A stretch of DNA of 64,000 bases, taken from positions 72,625,491-72,689,490 of the forward strand of contig CM040124.1 of NCBI GenBank assembly GCA_022559845.1. The letters run 5' to 3'. The translations under genes and the position numbers were made by a program. Below the pieces are notes generated by a model. It ran no database searches. It saw only the letters and a list, made by a program, of their open reading frames with translations, and was not told the DNA's origin. The stretch is from Amorphophallus konjac (Eukaryota > Streptophyta > Magnoliopsida > Alismatales > Araceae). This document shows positions 23,650-34,803 of this stretch, piece after piece. Each line of letters begins with the position of its first letter. Position 1 is the stretch's first letter.

Positions 23650-23945
23650 AAGAAAAACCTCCGGATCCTCCCGAAAAGCCGTCGACAGCCATCCGCCAGA
23701 CATCCTTCTGGTTCCGGAAACTTCTGATGCGTCCGGTTGGCGATGATGCCGTCCGTATACTGTATGATTTCCGTGACAAGGCGGTTTTCGGATGCTACAG
23801 GGGTGTTACGTTACCTACTCAAAAGGCGAAAAAAGACTCAAGAATAGGAAGCACTCAAGCGATTCAGAACGCGAAAGCCACTGCGGGGTGTCATATAGTA
23901 ATATGAGATTTTCTCAGGGGATGTCAGAAATAGCGTGTCTACAGC

Positions 23946-23956
23946 TGCCCCGCCTT
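23946..23956 (-). other. Polypurine tract of element D
   Basis: Minus strand AAGGCGGGGCA, two bases before the 3' LTR. It primes second-strand synthesis in the family and shows that the interior of D lies to the right. Confidence 0.8.
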
Positions 23957-25000
23957 GGCGTCTGCTTTGCAAGGGAGTGACACGTAATGGAATGGTATCG
24001 AAGTGAATTGAATTGGAGTGGGAATGGACTAAAAAGTTGATGCCAAGGTGCGATGAGACACGCTTCAGACATTACTGTTTGGAATCTTTCCCGTAGTTTC
24101 ATTAAGGTGACCTTAAAGAAGGTCTTCCAAATTTGACGATTACTTGGACAGAGATCAAACAAGGGAGGGGGAGATGTGCGCTCAGGCACGAAAATGAAGG
24201 AGACCAACTTCTCGGTGTGGAAGTACCTGGGTCGTAAATCTGCAGGTTTCACCTTTGGGGAGCGGTTACCAGCCAATGTGGAAGTGCTGCCGCCAAGGTG
24301 GGTCAAACAGGGTAAAAAGCAAAGGAATATCTGAGGGTCTGTCCAAACAAGGGTCTCCTTTGGAAGAGCAGCGTAGGGCCGTCTTAAGGAAAACAACGAG
24401 TTTTATTCAGAGTGGAATATCTCATATTGTAAGAATTTAAGCACAGCGGCTTTCACAATCGAATCGCATTGAATGATTTTCCACAATAAACTCAAAGTCC
24501 TACATGAATGCATGCTGGGTTTAAAGAAAATTTAAAACAAACTAAAATAGAAAATAGTCAAGGATAATATTGTCAACTTGTTAAGAATGAGTCAGGATAC
24601 CGATCCGGTGAGCTGATACTGAGCCGGAGCCCGTTTATCCACGCACCAACTCACTGAATGGAACCGTCGTCCCCATGCTACCACAAATTAACGGTCTATC
24701 CGTACAACCCAAATTCTTCCAGAATAATCACCATTTTTGTTGAAGGGGAACTCAAACCCCAGATTCGTTCGGGTCGCAAGGTCCTTTACATGTTCTAATA
24801 GCGTAGATATCATATAATATGATGCATGACATGGTGGGACCAATCACTGACTGGTGGTACACAAGATGGGACAAAGACGTCCGTTAGTAAAACCTACACA
24901 GATTAGCATAGATTAATAACATCAGAAAGCAACAGAATCGCACCACAGTACAAGGAGATCCAGACAAAACCCTGACGACTGACCACTGATGTGACGTGTT
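23957..25000 (-). mobile_element. Non-coding 3' interior of D next to the 3' LTR
   Basis: No gene supported. Parts resemble the E interior at 13917-14700. The frame at 23914-24396 has no recognisable similarity. Confidence 0.65.
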
Positions 25001-25023
25001 TCGTCTTGTAGCGCCTCTCCTTT

Positions 25024-25033
25024 CCTATAAGTA
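25024..25033 (+). promoter_or_regulatory. Putative TATA box of antisense gene alpha
   Basis: CCTATAAGTA on the plus strand about 90 bp before the alpha ATG at 25122, in a short promoter-like context. A similar TTCTATAAAC lies about 100 bp before the delta ATG. Confidence 0.5.
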
Positions 25034-25121
25034 CCCCCCTTAGGCTAGTTCAACCAAGTGCACCAAGGAGAGCTTTGAAAGCCCAAGAGAAGAAGGAGAG
25101 GAGAATCTAGGGATTTCCAGG

Positions 25122-26540
25122 ATGGAAGGAGAGTCTTCCCGCCTTTTGAAGAAGAGCAGGCCTAGCAGCGAGATCAGGTGACTTTCCGACCTCGAAGGTC
25201 ATCTGAGTGGGATGATCCAGTCGCACATGGTAAGTTGATTTATTTCAAAGTTTCTACGTATGAACTTTCTTTTCACTTCATTTCCTTTTTTCTTTTTCTC
25301 TTCCAGCCGTACCCTCTTTTCCCAGGCCCGAGAAAATTTTCCAAGCTGTCGTGGCTTTCGAAGCTGACTTCCAACATCTCCATCGGCATCAGGGCCATAC
25401 TCACGAGGTGACATCTTCAGGGACTCCTTATTCATGCCAAGCACTACGAGAGGATTCGCATTGACTAGGCGGCTATGGGCGCATTGGTGGAGATCTGGCA
25501 TCCCCAGACCCACACTTTCATCTTCCCTACCTTCGAGGCGACCATTCTCCTTGAGGAGGTGGAAATTCTGCTCTGGCTGAAGAAATTCAAGAGTGACGGG
25601 AGGATAAAGGTTATGTGGATGCTGACAAGGATGACATCCGAGAGTGTCCTCGGAAGCTTCATGCCGCCTGGTGCTACTAGAAAGGTCCGGACTCAAAAGG
25701 GAATTGATCTGCAAAAGCTCGCAGATGGGTTATGGATGCCCTGAGAGGGTCGCCAGACGACGACCACTTGGAAGGAATCATGAAAGGATTCACCATTTGT
25801 CTGGCGGGTGCTCTCTTGTTCCCTTATATCGACAACATAGTGGAGGAGGACCAACTGAGTGCCATCTGCGGGATTTGGAGCGGAAAGAGGGTGGGACCTG
25901 CCGTCCTTGCCTACCTTTACAGTGGCCTTACTGCCTCCAGCATGGGTAAGCCTCCTTTCGGCTACGCACTTGTTCTGAATTGCTGGATTGATTTGCACTT
26001 CAAGTTTGACAACCGCGAGGGGATGCCAACTGCTTCGAAGCTCTTTCAACAAAGCCCCCTTCATCAGATTGCCGATGTGTTAGGCTTCGGTGGTACCATA
26101 GCGAACCGTGTTCCGTGGATGAGGAAACGTGAAGACTAGCGGTCTCACTTCAGAACCATGACACAAAGCTTCTTCACTTGTGCACCAGCATGTCTACTCT
26201 CGCTTGAATTCCTCCTGAGGTCTTCTCCCGGAGCTGAACTCCAATTGATCGGCGCGACTGAGTTTGTTCTTTACAACGCGCATCGGCGTTGTATCCAGAT
26301 CAGCATTCCACACCACTCATTCCCACTGCTAACCGGCATCGTTCCTTTGAAGAAGAGGGAGTTGGGCACGGAAGCGGATGCGAAGGAAGCGAAGGCCATT
26401 AAAGCACCCTGGAAGACAAGTGTTGCCGGAAAGGCATTAGAGCATGTAGGGGAAGAATGCGAGCTGTGGAGAGCTTATGTAACCGAACTGGGGAAGTTAC
26501 GGCCTAAAGCGCCTAAGCCCCTGATGTACCTTACTCTGCT
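25122..26540 (+). pseudogene. Antisense gene alpha: plant mobile domain-like (DUF7745-type), broken
   Basis: Plus strand, opposite to D. Exon 1 is 25122-25229 (36 codons, starts MEGESS) and ends at a GTAAGT donor. Its acceptor is the AG at about 25306-25307. Exon 2 reads LAAMGALVEIWHPQTHTF-type sequence followed by FEATILLEEVEILL, and later GIMKGFTICLAGALLFPYID and AVLAYLYSGLTASSMG. From memory of the family this is the DUF7745 relative of the plant mobile domain seen in plant transposon-derived proteins; the name is less sure than the resemblance. Lesions include a TGA in exon 1, a frameshift near 25430, a TAG near 25467 and a TGA at 25741. The frame at 26158-26640 may be its C-terminal part. 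Exon 1 is homologous to exon 1 of delta. Confidence 0.6.
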
Positions 26541-26675
26541 TTCTGATGGAATAAAATCTGGAATATGTCATTTTGGACCATTGTTCCCCTTTGTTATCAT
26601 TTTATTTTTTCTATTTTTTTTCTTTTTTCTTCTTCTTTTATGATCATATATATATTTATATATATATATATATAC

Positions 26676-26711
<36 letters not shown>

Positions 26712-26712
<1 letters not shown>

Positions 26713-26850
26713 GGGGCGTCCTGGGGACTGGACGCCCCAAAATTTTTGAATTAATTTTTTTTATGGGGGCGTCCAGGGGCCTGGACGCCCCAAAATTTTC
26801 AAATTTAAAAAAAAAAAATTTATGGGGGCGTCCAGGCACCTGGATGCCCC
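26712..26850. repeat. D palindromes upstream of gene beta, 3 units
   Basis: Inverted repeats GGGGGCGTCC..GGACGCCCC at 26712, 26764 and 26823, the last ending 85 bp before the beta ATG. The core, GGCGTCCAGG..CTGGACGCC, is that of the D LTR array, with GGG/CCC in place of GAA/TTC at the tips. Confidence 0.9.
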
Positions 26851-26935
26851 AAAAAAGGACGAATCTCTGTAAAAGGGTGGCTTCGACCCCTTTTCTCTTT
26901 CCCTGTTCATTCCAACGACCCATTCTCAGTTCCTA

Positions 26936-29900
26936 ATGGAGCAAGGAGGCCCGAGCCAGGGTGGAGAGAAGCGGAAACGACTTGCTCGTCGTCCGAGGAG
27001 GTCAAGGGATCGTGCAGAGGAGGCCGCCGTGGAAGAGGAGGTTACCGTGGGAGAGGAGGCACCTCCCTTTGCTGTGGAGGGTCCTGAGGGTCCCGGCAAC
27101 GCGGGAGAGGATGAGCACGACCCGGTAAGCCCCTTAGAATCTCACTTTGTTGCATTATTGCGTGATTTTAAGCGTAAAATGGGGCGAGAGACAGCGTTCA
27201 GAATGTGGGGAATGTGAGGGAAGGAGGCGTCCAGAGGCCTGGACGCCTCCATCTTTTCTTTTTTATTTTTGTTTTATTTATATTTTTTTTGGGGTTATTA
27301 TATAAATAATTAAATGAAAAATATGGAGGCGTCCAAATAAGTGGACACCTTCATGACTTTTATTATTATTTTTTATTTTTTTATTTTTTTTAAAATAAAG
27401 AAAATAAAAAAGAAAGCATCCAGCGGACTGGACGCCTTTAAATATATATATATATATATATATTAAAATAAATAGAAAATAAATAAATAAATAAATATTA
27501 TGTACAGTGTTGTTGTTTATTATTGATGACTCTGATGTGTTCCTTTTTTTTTGTTTGTTTTGTGGTGCAGGGCGTGATGAAGTGCCGGATCAGCTGGTCA
27601 CTAGTGGTAGCAGCGTACCGGGGGCTACCAGACTTCCAGATGGCGCGGGTGGACGCCATGGGTTTTGGAGCCTTCCTGAGGATCGAGCCCTTCCGGCTTG
27701 ACCTCCCTCTTATCCAAGCGTTGAGGGAGCGGTGGCACGTGCCGAGTCGGACGTTCCTGATGCCCTGGGGGCACATGGTGCCGACATTGGAGGACGTAGC
27801 TAAGATCACCGGGCTACAAGTGGACGGAGAGGCAGTCAGCGGGGTCACCTACCCCGACTACAGAGAGAGCGCCCTGGACCTGCTGTGGCTAGAGACGAGC
27901 GCGACCGACAGAGACAGCAGGGTAGTCGGCCGGGTAGAGATTATGGAGGCGCTCAGATTCGTTGACCCGCGCCAGCGGGTTAGCGAGACTGGGGTAGAGT
28001 TTTTGGCACGACTGGAGGGAGACGCCCGCGCAGCTTTCACCCAGGACCCGAGCGAGCGGGAGCTAGTGGATCGAGACCTCCGGAGGTTCCTCTTATTTTT
28101 CCTGGGCCGCCTTCTGCTGGGGACGAAAGGGGACGACATCCACTGCCGCTTCCTTGGGATCCTGGCGGACCTGGACAGAGTGGGGGACTATGCGTGGGGA
28201 GCAGCCCTACTCGCCCACTTGACCGTCGATCTCTCCCAGACTTCAGAGAGGGAGACGACAGTCAGCGGCTTCACACCTTTTCTCCAGGTAAACATTTTAT
28301 TTATGCATTTTACCATAGTTAAATATGCAATTATTCGTGCTAATGATGTATGATGGATGCAGGTGTGGAGCTACTACTACTTCCCGATGGGAAGAGCCAG
28401 GCAGGGGAATAGGAGAGCCGTGCCCCTGGCGCGGCGATGGAGGACGGTCATGGTTGCGGCACCACACGGCTACCAGCTGGCGTCGCTTCGACGGGAGCTG
28501 ACCGAGTACCCCGAGGCTATGGTATGATGCGTATGATTATTTTTGTTTTTATGTGACTCAATTGAGTAAAATGACAACTAATATGATGCATGTATGGCGA
28601 TGCAGCTGGTGTGGAGGCCCTACCTGGGCATGGCCGATGCTGGCTAGCCTTGGGTCGTAGCGGGTCATCCTCGTTTCAGGCGGGACGTGTGGGTCCATTG
28701 CCTGAACGAGATCGAGCCGTTGCGGCTCAGGCTGGTCATGAGGACGTTGGGGCTAGCTCAGGAGTGGGTCGACGTAGATGAGCTGGGCCGTGTCAGGCGG
28801 AAGACCCAGGGCAAGGCAAAGATTGTTGACTGGCGTACGCGCTTCCCTGCACAGTACCAGGACTGGCAACAGGGTGGAGTCCCAGTGGTGTCCCATGTAC
28901 CGGACATCACCGACTACTTGAGATGGTACTGGGCCACGTACGGGGAGCGTCTACACCTCGGTGGGGCGGCAGGGGTAAGTGTGAGATGAAGATTTTTATT
29001 TTCCTATATGCATATGGATGTGACACTATCCTATGTGCAATGCAGGATGCTCATGATAACATCATTGTCGACCTGCGGGTCCAGCTGGCAGATGCCAGAC
29101 AGTAGTTGGCGGCCATCCGATAGGAGTTGGAGATCCTGCTGAGTCTATGCAATGTATTATGCATTTTTTTGTGACCTGGATTTTTGATACTTAGCCTCTG
29201 ACTGTCGTTTGCTTTTGTGTTTCAGCGGGCCCATCTGGAAGCAGCAGTCGGGATGGCTGGTGGAGCTGGTTCTAGCTCGTGGGGCCCTCCTCCGGAGGTC
29301 TCTTCTCTTCAGGAGCAGTTGGCGTACGCAGTGGCTCGGGCTGAGGAGGCCGAGCGCGACCGCAAGGCTCGAGTGAGTGCTTGCCTGACCCCGACTCTCC
29401 TTCTAGTTGCTCTTCTTCCTTCACTATTTTCTTACGGGGTATGCGGGCTTTGACAGGTTACGGAGATCCGAGATGCCCTGGCTCGTGCAGTCCGTGCCTA
29501 GCAGGAGCGCGACGCCTGGGCGGTAGAGGGTGACTCCCGGCTAGCAGAGCTGGAGGAGGAGCGGCGACGGGAGGCTGAGGAGCTTCCTCGTGACGTGCTG
29601 GATTTGCGGATCGCCCTCGAGCTGTAGAGGAGAGAGGCGATGAGAGAGAGAGAGGAGAGGGAGAGGGAGAGAGGACAGGGAGAGGGAGAGAGAGAGAGAG
29701 GACAGGGAGAGGGAGAGAGAGAGAGAGGGAAGACAGGAGGGCGGAGCGACTGCGAGACTGGGACGAGAGGAGGGCTCTGGAGGCCCAGCTGATGGAGCTC
29801 CGATTGAGTCTCGGCACGGCGGAGGGGAGGCTTCGGGAGAGCGAGGAGCGGTATCAGAGGGCGAAGGAGCGCGGGGCGCGACTTTGTCAGTCTGGTTCCT

Positions 29901-30112
29901 TCTCCATGGGTAGCTTCCTGGTTTCTTCGGCTGAGGAGCGTCGCCGCACCTTCGAGGCTGGCGTGCCACCACAGGGCGAGGCGAGCACCACCACTCAGGG
30001 TTCACAGAGGCCCCCTAGGGACCCCCGTCAGAGGAGGGAGGAGAGAGATGATCAGAGGGTGGTAGCGAGAGTTAGAGAGTTGCTTGTACACCCCACCTTC
30101 CTCACTTTATGA
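26936..30112 (+). pseudogene. Antisense gene beta: plant mobile domain protein with coiled-coil tail, seven exons, broken by amber stops
   Basis: Exons from splice signals: 26936-27124, 27571-28287, 28363-28521, 28606-28974, 29046-29138, 29226-29372 and 29457-30112. Exon 1 encodes a basic start (KRKRLARRPRR). Exons 2-4 encode the plant mobile (aminotransferase-like) domain: SWSLVVAAYRGLPDF, MPWGHMVPTLEDVAKITGL, FLGRLLLGTKGD, CLNEIEPLRLRLVMRTLG. Exons 5-7 encode a charged coiled coil. Introns are in phase 0 wherever checked. Exon 2 (239 codons) is fully open. Lesions are TAG at 28645, 29103, 29121, 29499 and 29625, a lost GT donor after exon 5 (CT at 29139), and a frame change in the GA-rich repeat near 29640-29780. 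Related domains occur in MAIN and MAIL1 of Arabidopsis and in transposons. The role here is unknown. Confidence 0.75.
27223..27439. repeat. D palindromes inside intron 1 of beta, 3 units
   Basis: Units at 27223, 27324 and 27412, with the same core as the LTR array and increasing mismatch. AT-rich microsatellites surround them. Confidence 0.85.
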
Positions 30113-30431
30113 TGTACGACTGCCCATTTGCTTATGAAATTGTTCCTTTTGTTGTGTGCACTTTCCCTTTCCCACGCTTCTTTTCTTGCACCTATCCTTT
30201 CGAGGCACGTTTCACGAGACCCTACCCTGAAAAGTAGGGAATTACGCCTTGCACGGAGGGATCCTGTTTCTTTTCTCTTTTGGGCGTGTCTAGGCTCGAG
30301 GACGCGTCTTAACTTTCAAATTCAAATTTAAAGTGTCAGGCGGCCCTTCTTCTTCCTTGCCTTGCCCGCAAACGAGCCCGCCTCCCGTCGAAATTTGCTC
30401 GCCCATCTTTGTCTTCTTCCACTCTCGATCG
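30113..30431 (+). mobile_element. Spacer between antisense genes beta and gamma
   Basis: No gene. A degenerate copy of the D palindrome (GGCGTGTCTAGG..GAGGACGCG) lies at 30282-30309, about 120 bp before the gamma ATG, echoing the placement before beta. Confidence 0.5.
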
Positions 30432-31903
30432 ATGGAGTTTGGTGGGCCAAATCGTGGTGAAGGGAGAGAGGGGCGAGGAACTCCTCGCCCGAGGAGGGAC
30501 GTGCAAGAGCACGGAGAGGCGTCCATGGAAGAGGAAGGGCCCCTTCTTGCACTTGAGGGACCCGAGGGGCCCGATGGCACGAAGGGAGGTGAACACAGCC
30601 TGGTAGGTTCCTTGATCTCCACCTCTTTGATTTCCTTTTGAGTTTGGAGCGAGCCATGTGAGAGGGGAAAAGGCTCGGCGAGTGTTCCACTCAAATGATG
30701 GACGCGTCCTTGATAGTGTTGGGATCGGTGCGATGGATTCAGAGGGGGGGGTGAATGAATCCCCTTTTAAAACTCTTGCCCAATTAAAACTTCCTGATAC
30801 AAACTGAAATCCAATGAGCAGTTGCGGAGATAACAGATTCACTAGGTCAACTAAGATGCTTACATATGAACAGATTAGTGACTTAGGATCAATACCAAGG
30901 GACTCACAAAGCAGTTATCGAACAGACAGTGTGCATGAACTTAAACCTGACAAGGAATTAAACACGTTCATGACTGTAGGTTGAAATCGAGTCTAGCATA
31001 CATAGAGCAGTGATTAAGTAATCAAGGCGACTCTCATAGGACCAGTAACAGATGATTGATATGCAATCAAATTCCCTGCTAGATAGAAGATCCAAATCGG
31101 CCTATGCAAACATCTAGCGAAAACAGAAATGAACATTCAAACCACAGTGCACAAAGATTTTTAAGGTGGTTCGGTCCACAGACCTACATCCACCCCTCAC
31201 TCCAAACCGGAGTGAGGCTTCCACTAGCAAAAGCTAGAACCGCAGACTCAGTCTGCAAACAGGTGCTGCCTAACAGCTTGACTAGGAGAACAACCTCCCC
31301 TCTTCCTCCAGACCGGAGGGAACCCACTAGTGACTACCCGTCACTAGCAACCAGAGACCGAGGTCTCTCTTCCTCCACCCAGGAGGGAACCCACAAGCGA
31401 CAACAACCACTTGCAACCGGAGACACCAAGTCTCCCTTCCTCTGAAACCCAGTGGGAACACCAACCTCAAACTAGAGAATCGGAAAGTATAGCGATCAGA
31501 TGAAAAGAACAAAGTAAATAGAAAACAAGAAAGGATGAAACACAGCGACTGAAAGCTGTAAAAGATGATAGCACAAATGTGGCTCTCAACGGAGCTGACT
31601 GGCCTGGATTTGATCCACGGTCCAGCAGGAACAGATCTTCAAGCAGCTTCCCTTCTTCTCCTCTAACTCTCTATCTCTCTTCTTCTCTGCTGCACTTCTC
31701 TTCTTCTCTCGATCTCTGCACTTCTCTTCTCTCTCACTGTCTTTCTTTTTCTCTCGATCCTCACGAGCTCTCTCTCTCTTTCCTTTTCTTCTGCAACTTC
31801 TCTTTTCTTCTCTTCTTCACTCTTTTTCTTCTTCTGGATCGTGCAGACTCTGTCTCTGCTTCTACTTTTATCACGATCAGTCTTCTTCTGAGGAAGAAGC
31901 TCC

Positions 31904-31913
31904 ATATTTATAG
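31904..31913 (-). promoter_or_regulatory. TATA box of insertion G
   Basis: CTATAAATAT on the minus strand, 15-20 bp from purine/pyrimidine-biased sequence. The motif array begins about 190 bp upstream of it. Confidence 0.5.
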
Positions 31914-32089
31914 TAGCAGCAGCTAGGGCGTGTGCAGGGCTTGTGCCCTCTTTGTCCAGAGAGCACCTCGGATCATGTGCCAGGTGCCAACCTCGGGTCA
32001 CGTGCCCAATCATCAGCTTGAATCAATCTGCCGGAAGAGAAGAAAGGGATGCATCGAGTTAGTTCAGGATTTGAACTAAGCGTGTATAG

Positions 32090-33600
32090 ACATGATCCAG
32101 CATATAGGCAAGTATGTACATCGACGATGAGTGCTCAGGCATGCTTTTTACGAATGTACATACTTTGTATATAATGCGCAGAGCCATGAACAGACTTTCT
32201 CTTGAAGGATGCATATGCATAAAGGAATGTATGGACTTTGAATATGAATGCTTGGTCATGCCTTCAACGAGTGTACAGACTCTGGATGTACTGTGCAAAC
32301 GATGCACAGATATGCTCTGAACACGGGCTATACAGACTTTGTTTGAGAGAGATGCACACATGCACATAGGAAAGTATGCACAACGAATATGGATGCACTG
32401 ACATGCCCTTGACGAATGTATACACTTTGTATGCAATGCGTAGAGCCATGTACAGACTTTGCAATGCCTATTGAGAAATCATGTGACAACGACGTACAGA
32501 CTTGCTGTAATGATGCATAAACATAACATAAAGGAATGTGCAGACTTTGTGTGCGTGCATGCTGCAAGGCAACGTATAGACACTGGCTGTATAGACTTGC
32601 ATATACATGGAGAGGCAAGGCAATGTATAGACTCTAGCTGTACAGACTTGCATATGCATGGAGAGGCAAGGCAATGTATAGACTCTAGCTGTACAGACTT
32701 GCATATGCATGGAGACGAATGTACAAACTTGGAAATGCTTGAAGCACATGATGCAATGTACAGACTTGGAAATGCTGCATGCATAAGACGATGTACAGAC
32801 TTGGTCTTGCGACCACGGCTGTACAGACTTTGAGAAACGATGCACAGAGACGCTAAGTGAGATGCTAGACGTTGTACAGACTTGAGAAACGATGCATGCA
32901 CAAAGACGCTAGGTATGTTGAGACACAACATGAGACGCTGGGTAATGCAGCGAGGCAGTGTATAGACTTTGAGATGATGCACAAACATATGCAATGTATA
33001 GACTTGTGTGTGTGGGCAGACAAGGCTGCACCGACTTCATGTCGTGTGGAGTGTAAACGATGTACAGACTTTATGCACGGACATGAAGTGCTATGTGAGA
33101 CACAAGGCTAACTGAGAAACAATGTACATACTTGTAAGACGCTAAGTGAGACGGATCTTAACAAGCACTGACTGAAGGATGCACGATGTATAGACTTAAT
33201 ATGAGAGGCATAGAATTTGTGTGTGCATATGCCAAGACCATGTACAGACTTGAAGAAATGCATGCAGCGATGTACAGACTTGTCATGCATGAAGCAAAAG
33301 GGTTGCATGGACTTTGTAGAATGCAGTTGTGCACAGAATATATGCTCCAGACAATCGTGCACCAACTATATGCATGACGTTGTACAAACTTGCTAAGTCT
33401 GGAGTTATGCATGGACGCACAATGCACAGACTATGCGTGTGCATGTATGGACTTTGAGAATGATGTTGCCTTACATCTGTATGCAACAGAGTGTATAGAC
33501 TTTATATGCATGAATGAACAGACTAAGCCACGAGCTGAGCTCTAACGAATGTATAGACTCTACGTGCAAGCAACCTGACGATGTATAGACTCTGTTAATG
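32090..33600. repeat. Array of about 36-40 degenerate TGTAYAGACTTTG motifs
   Basis: The 10-13 bp motif recurs every 25-60 bp over 1.5 kb, mostly as TGTACAGACTT, TGTATAGACTT or TGTATAGACTC. Clear copies lie near 32274, 32450, 32590, 32639, 32758, 32819, 32874, 32959, 33060, 33240, 33271, 33491 and 33578. Spacers often contain GCATGCA or ATGCATG. The numerous open frames across it are by-products of the repeat. Confidence 0.85.
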
Positions 33601-34803
33601 CATTGATGCATAGTATGCATATGACAGAAATTGAACCGATGCAGTGAGAGTATGAAAACAAGAATGCAATCTATATACCAGAACATTCAAACAGAATAAT
33701 GCATTCAAAACATCATTTCATCATCATTCTTATGTGGAGACTCATTGAGTTGCTATCATCAAAACAACCAAACAACAACACCATATCATCAAATCACAAG
33801 GGGCACAACAGACAGGAGACGCGTTCTCGTCGTTTGATGTAAGACCCTTCTTTCTTGATGTAGGGCATGGCAAGGACCCCGGGTTTGGCCGATGAATGGG
33901 CAAGCGCGGATGAGCCGAGCCGTGTCAGGAAGGAGAGTCACGGCAAGGCGAAGCTTGAGGACTGGCGCATACGTCTCCCTGGACAGCAAGGGAGTGTATT
34001 GGTGCAGGACAGTGTCGACTTCCTATGGCAGCGGCAGGAGAGTCATGTGGGACCTCTCCAACCCGGGGATGCGCGTGACATTTAAGGCTTGCACGCCCAA
34101 CTAGCAGAGGCTAGGCGGCAGCTGACCGTCACTCAACAGGAACTAGCGATCCTGGTAAAGCAATTTTTTTTTAATTTCTTACTTTTTTAAAAAAAAATTG
34201 GAACTTAGCCGATGGCTGTTATGTTTGTTCCAGCGTGCCCAGTAGGCAGCGATGGCAGGAATGGCTGGCGGCGCATCTTCCAGCTCCTCGGCCCCTTTTC
34301 TTGAGATTACCTCCCTGCGAGAGCAGCTTGCCGGTGCGGTGGCCCGCGCGGCTCGGGCTGAAGAGGAGCGTGATGCCTGGGTAGCGACTGTAGAGGAGCC
34401 GCGGCATCACAGTGAGGAGAGGCCACATCCGGACATCTTAGAGTTGAGGGTGTTTCTCCAGGTGGCCAAGAGAGAGGCGAAAAGAGAAAGGCTAGAGAGG
34501 GAGAAGGAGAGAGAGGACAGAAGAGCCATGGAGGCCCAGGTGAGGGAGCTCCAGCTAGGCCTTCGAGCTATGGGACAGAGGCTAGAGAGCATGGAGGCAA
34601 GCTATGAGAGGGCACGAGAATTCGGGGCGCGACTCCGCCAGTCCGGTCAGCTCCATATGGGTGGCTTCTTGGCCACGCCAGGGGAGCATCAGCGGGTCGC
34701 CGCTGCTGAGCAGGCGCCACGAGGCGAGGTGAGTGCTGTTGTACGGGGCTCTAGAAGGCCCCTGAGGGACCCTCACCTCAGAAGAGAGGAGAGGGACGCC
34801 TAG

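Larger units (their letters stand above)
21772..23943 (-). mobile_element. 3' LTR of element D
   Basis: Plus-strand ends are TGAGCGACGTC at 21772 and GCGTGTCTACA at 23943; read on the minus strand it starts TGTAGACACGC. It is 2172 bp. From the promoter side it has a six-unit palindrome array (23078-23649), TATA at 23054, and a block of 94-bp tandem repeats (21953-22420). It matches 61934-64000 along its length. Confidence 0.9.
30717..33780 (-). mobile_element. Insertion G in gene gamma, probable solo LTR (right end approximate)
   Basis: The left end TGTTGGGATC at 30717 has the look of an LTR tip. A minus-strand TATA (CTATAAATAT, 31904-31913) is followed downstream by a block that is CT-rich on the plus strand (31640-31870), and preceded upstream by a 1.5-kb array of TGTACAGACTT motifs. 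No protein-coding content and no primer site at the left junction. The right end falls between about 33660 and 33840; I could not identify a target duplication. Confidence 0.55.
30432..34803 (+). pseudogene. Antisense gene gamma: remnant of a plant mobile domain gene, split by insertion G
   Basis: Exon 1 is 30432-30602 (57 codons; EGPLLALEGPEGPDG matches the EGPEGPG part of beta exon 1) and ends at a GT donor in phase 0. Exons 2, 3 and half of 4 are missing; insertion G occupies the place. After G, sequence resumes at about 33865 with GLADEW..RVRKESHGKAKLEDWR, matching beta exon 4, and continues as coiled coil to a stop at 34801-34803. In the 3' part, intron 4 is absent precisely (QPG joined to DARD) and the intron 5 position remains (34155 to about 34233). 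A deletion joins exon 6 to exon 7. Stops occur in the remaining exons, including a TAA near 34083. Confidence 0.65.

Noticed and set aside
29640..29740. GA-rich tract as an independent microsatellite
   Set aside because: It lies within the coiled-coil exon of beta and encodes RERE-type repeats seen also in gamma and delta.
32459..33005. Multiple 120-170 codon frames in the 32-33.6 kb array
   Set aside because: Products of the repeated TGTACAGACTT motif; protein repeats change frame freely.
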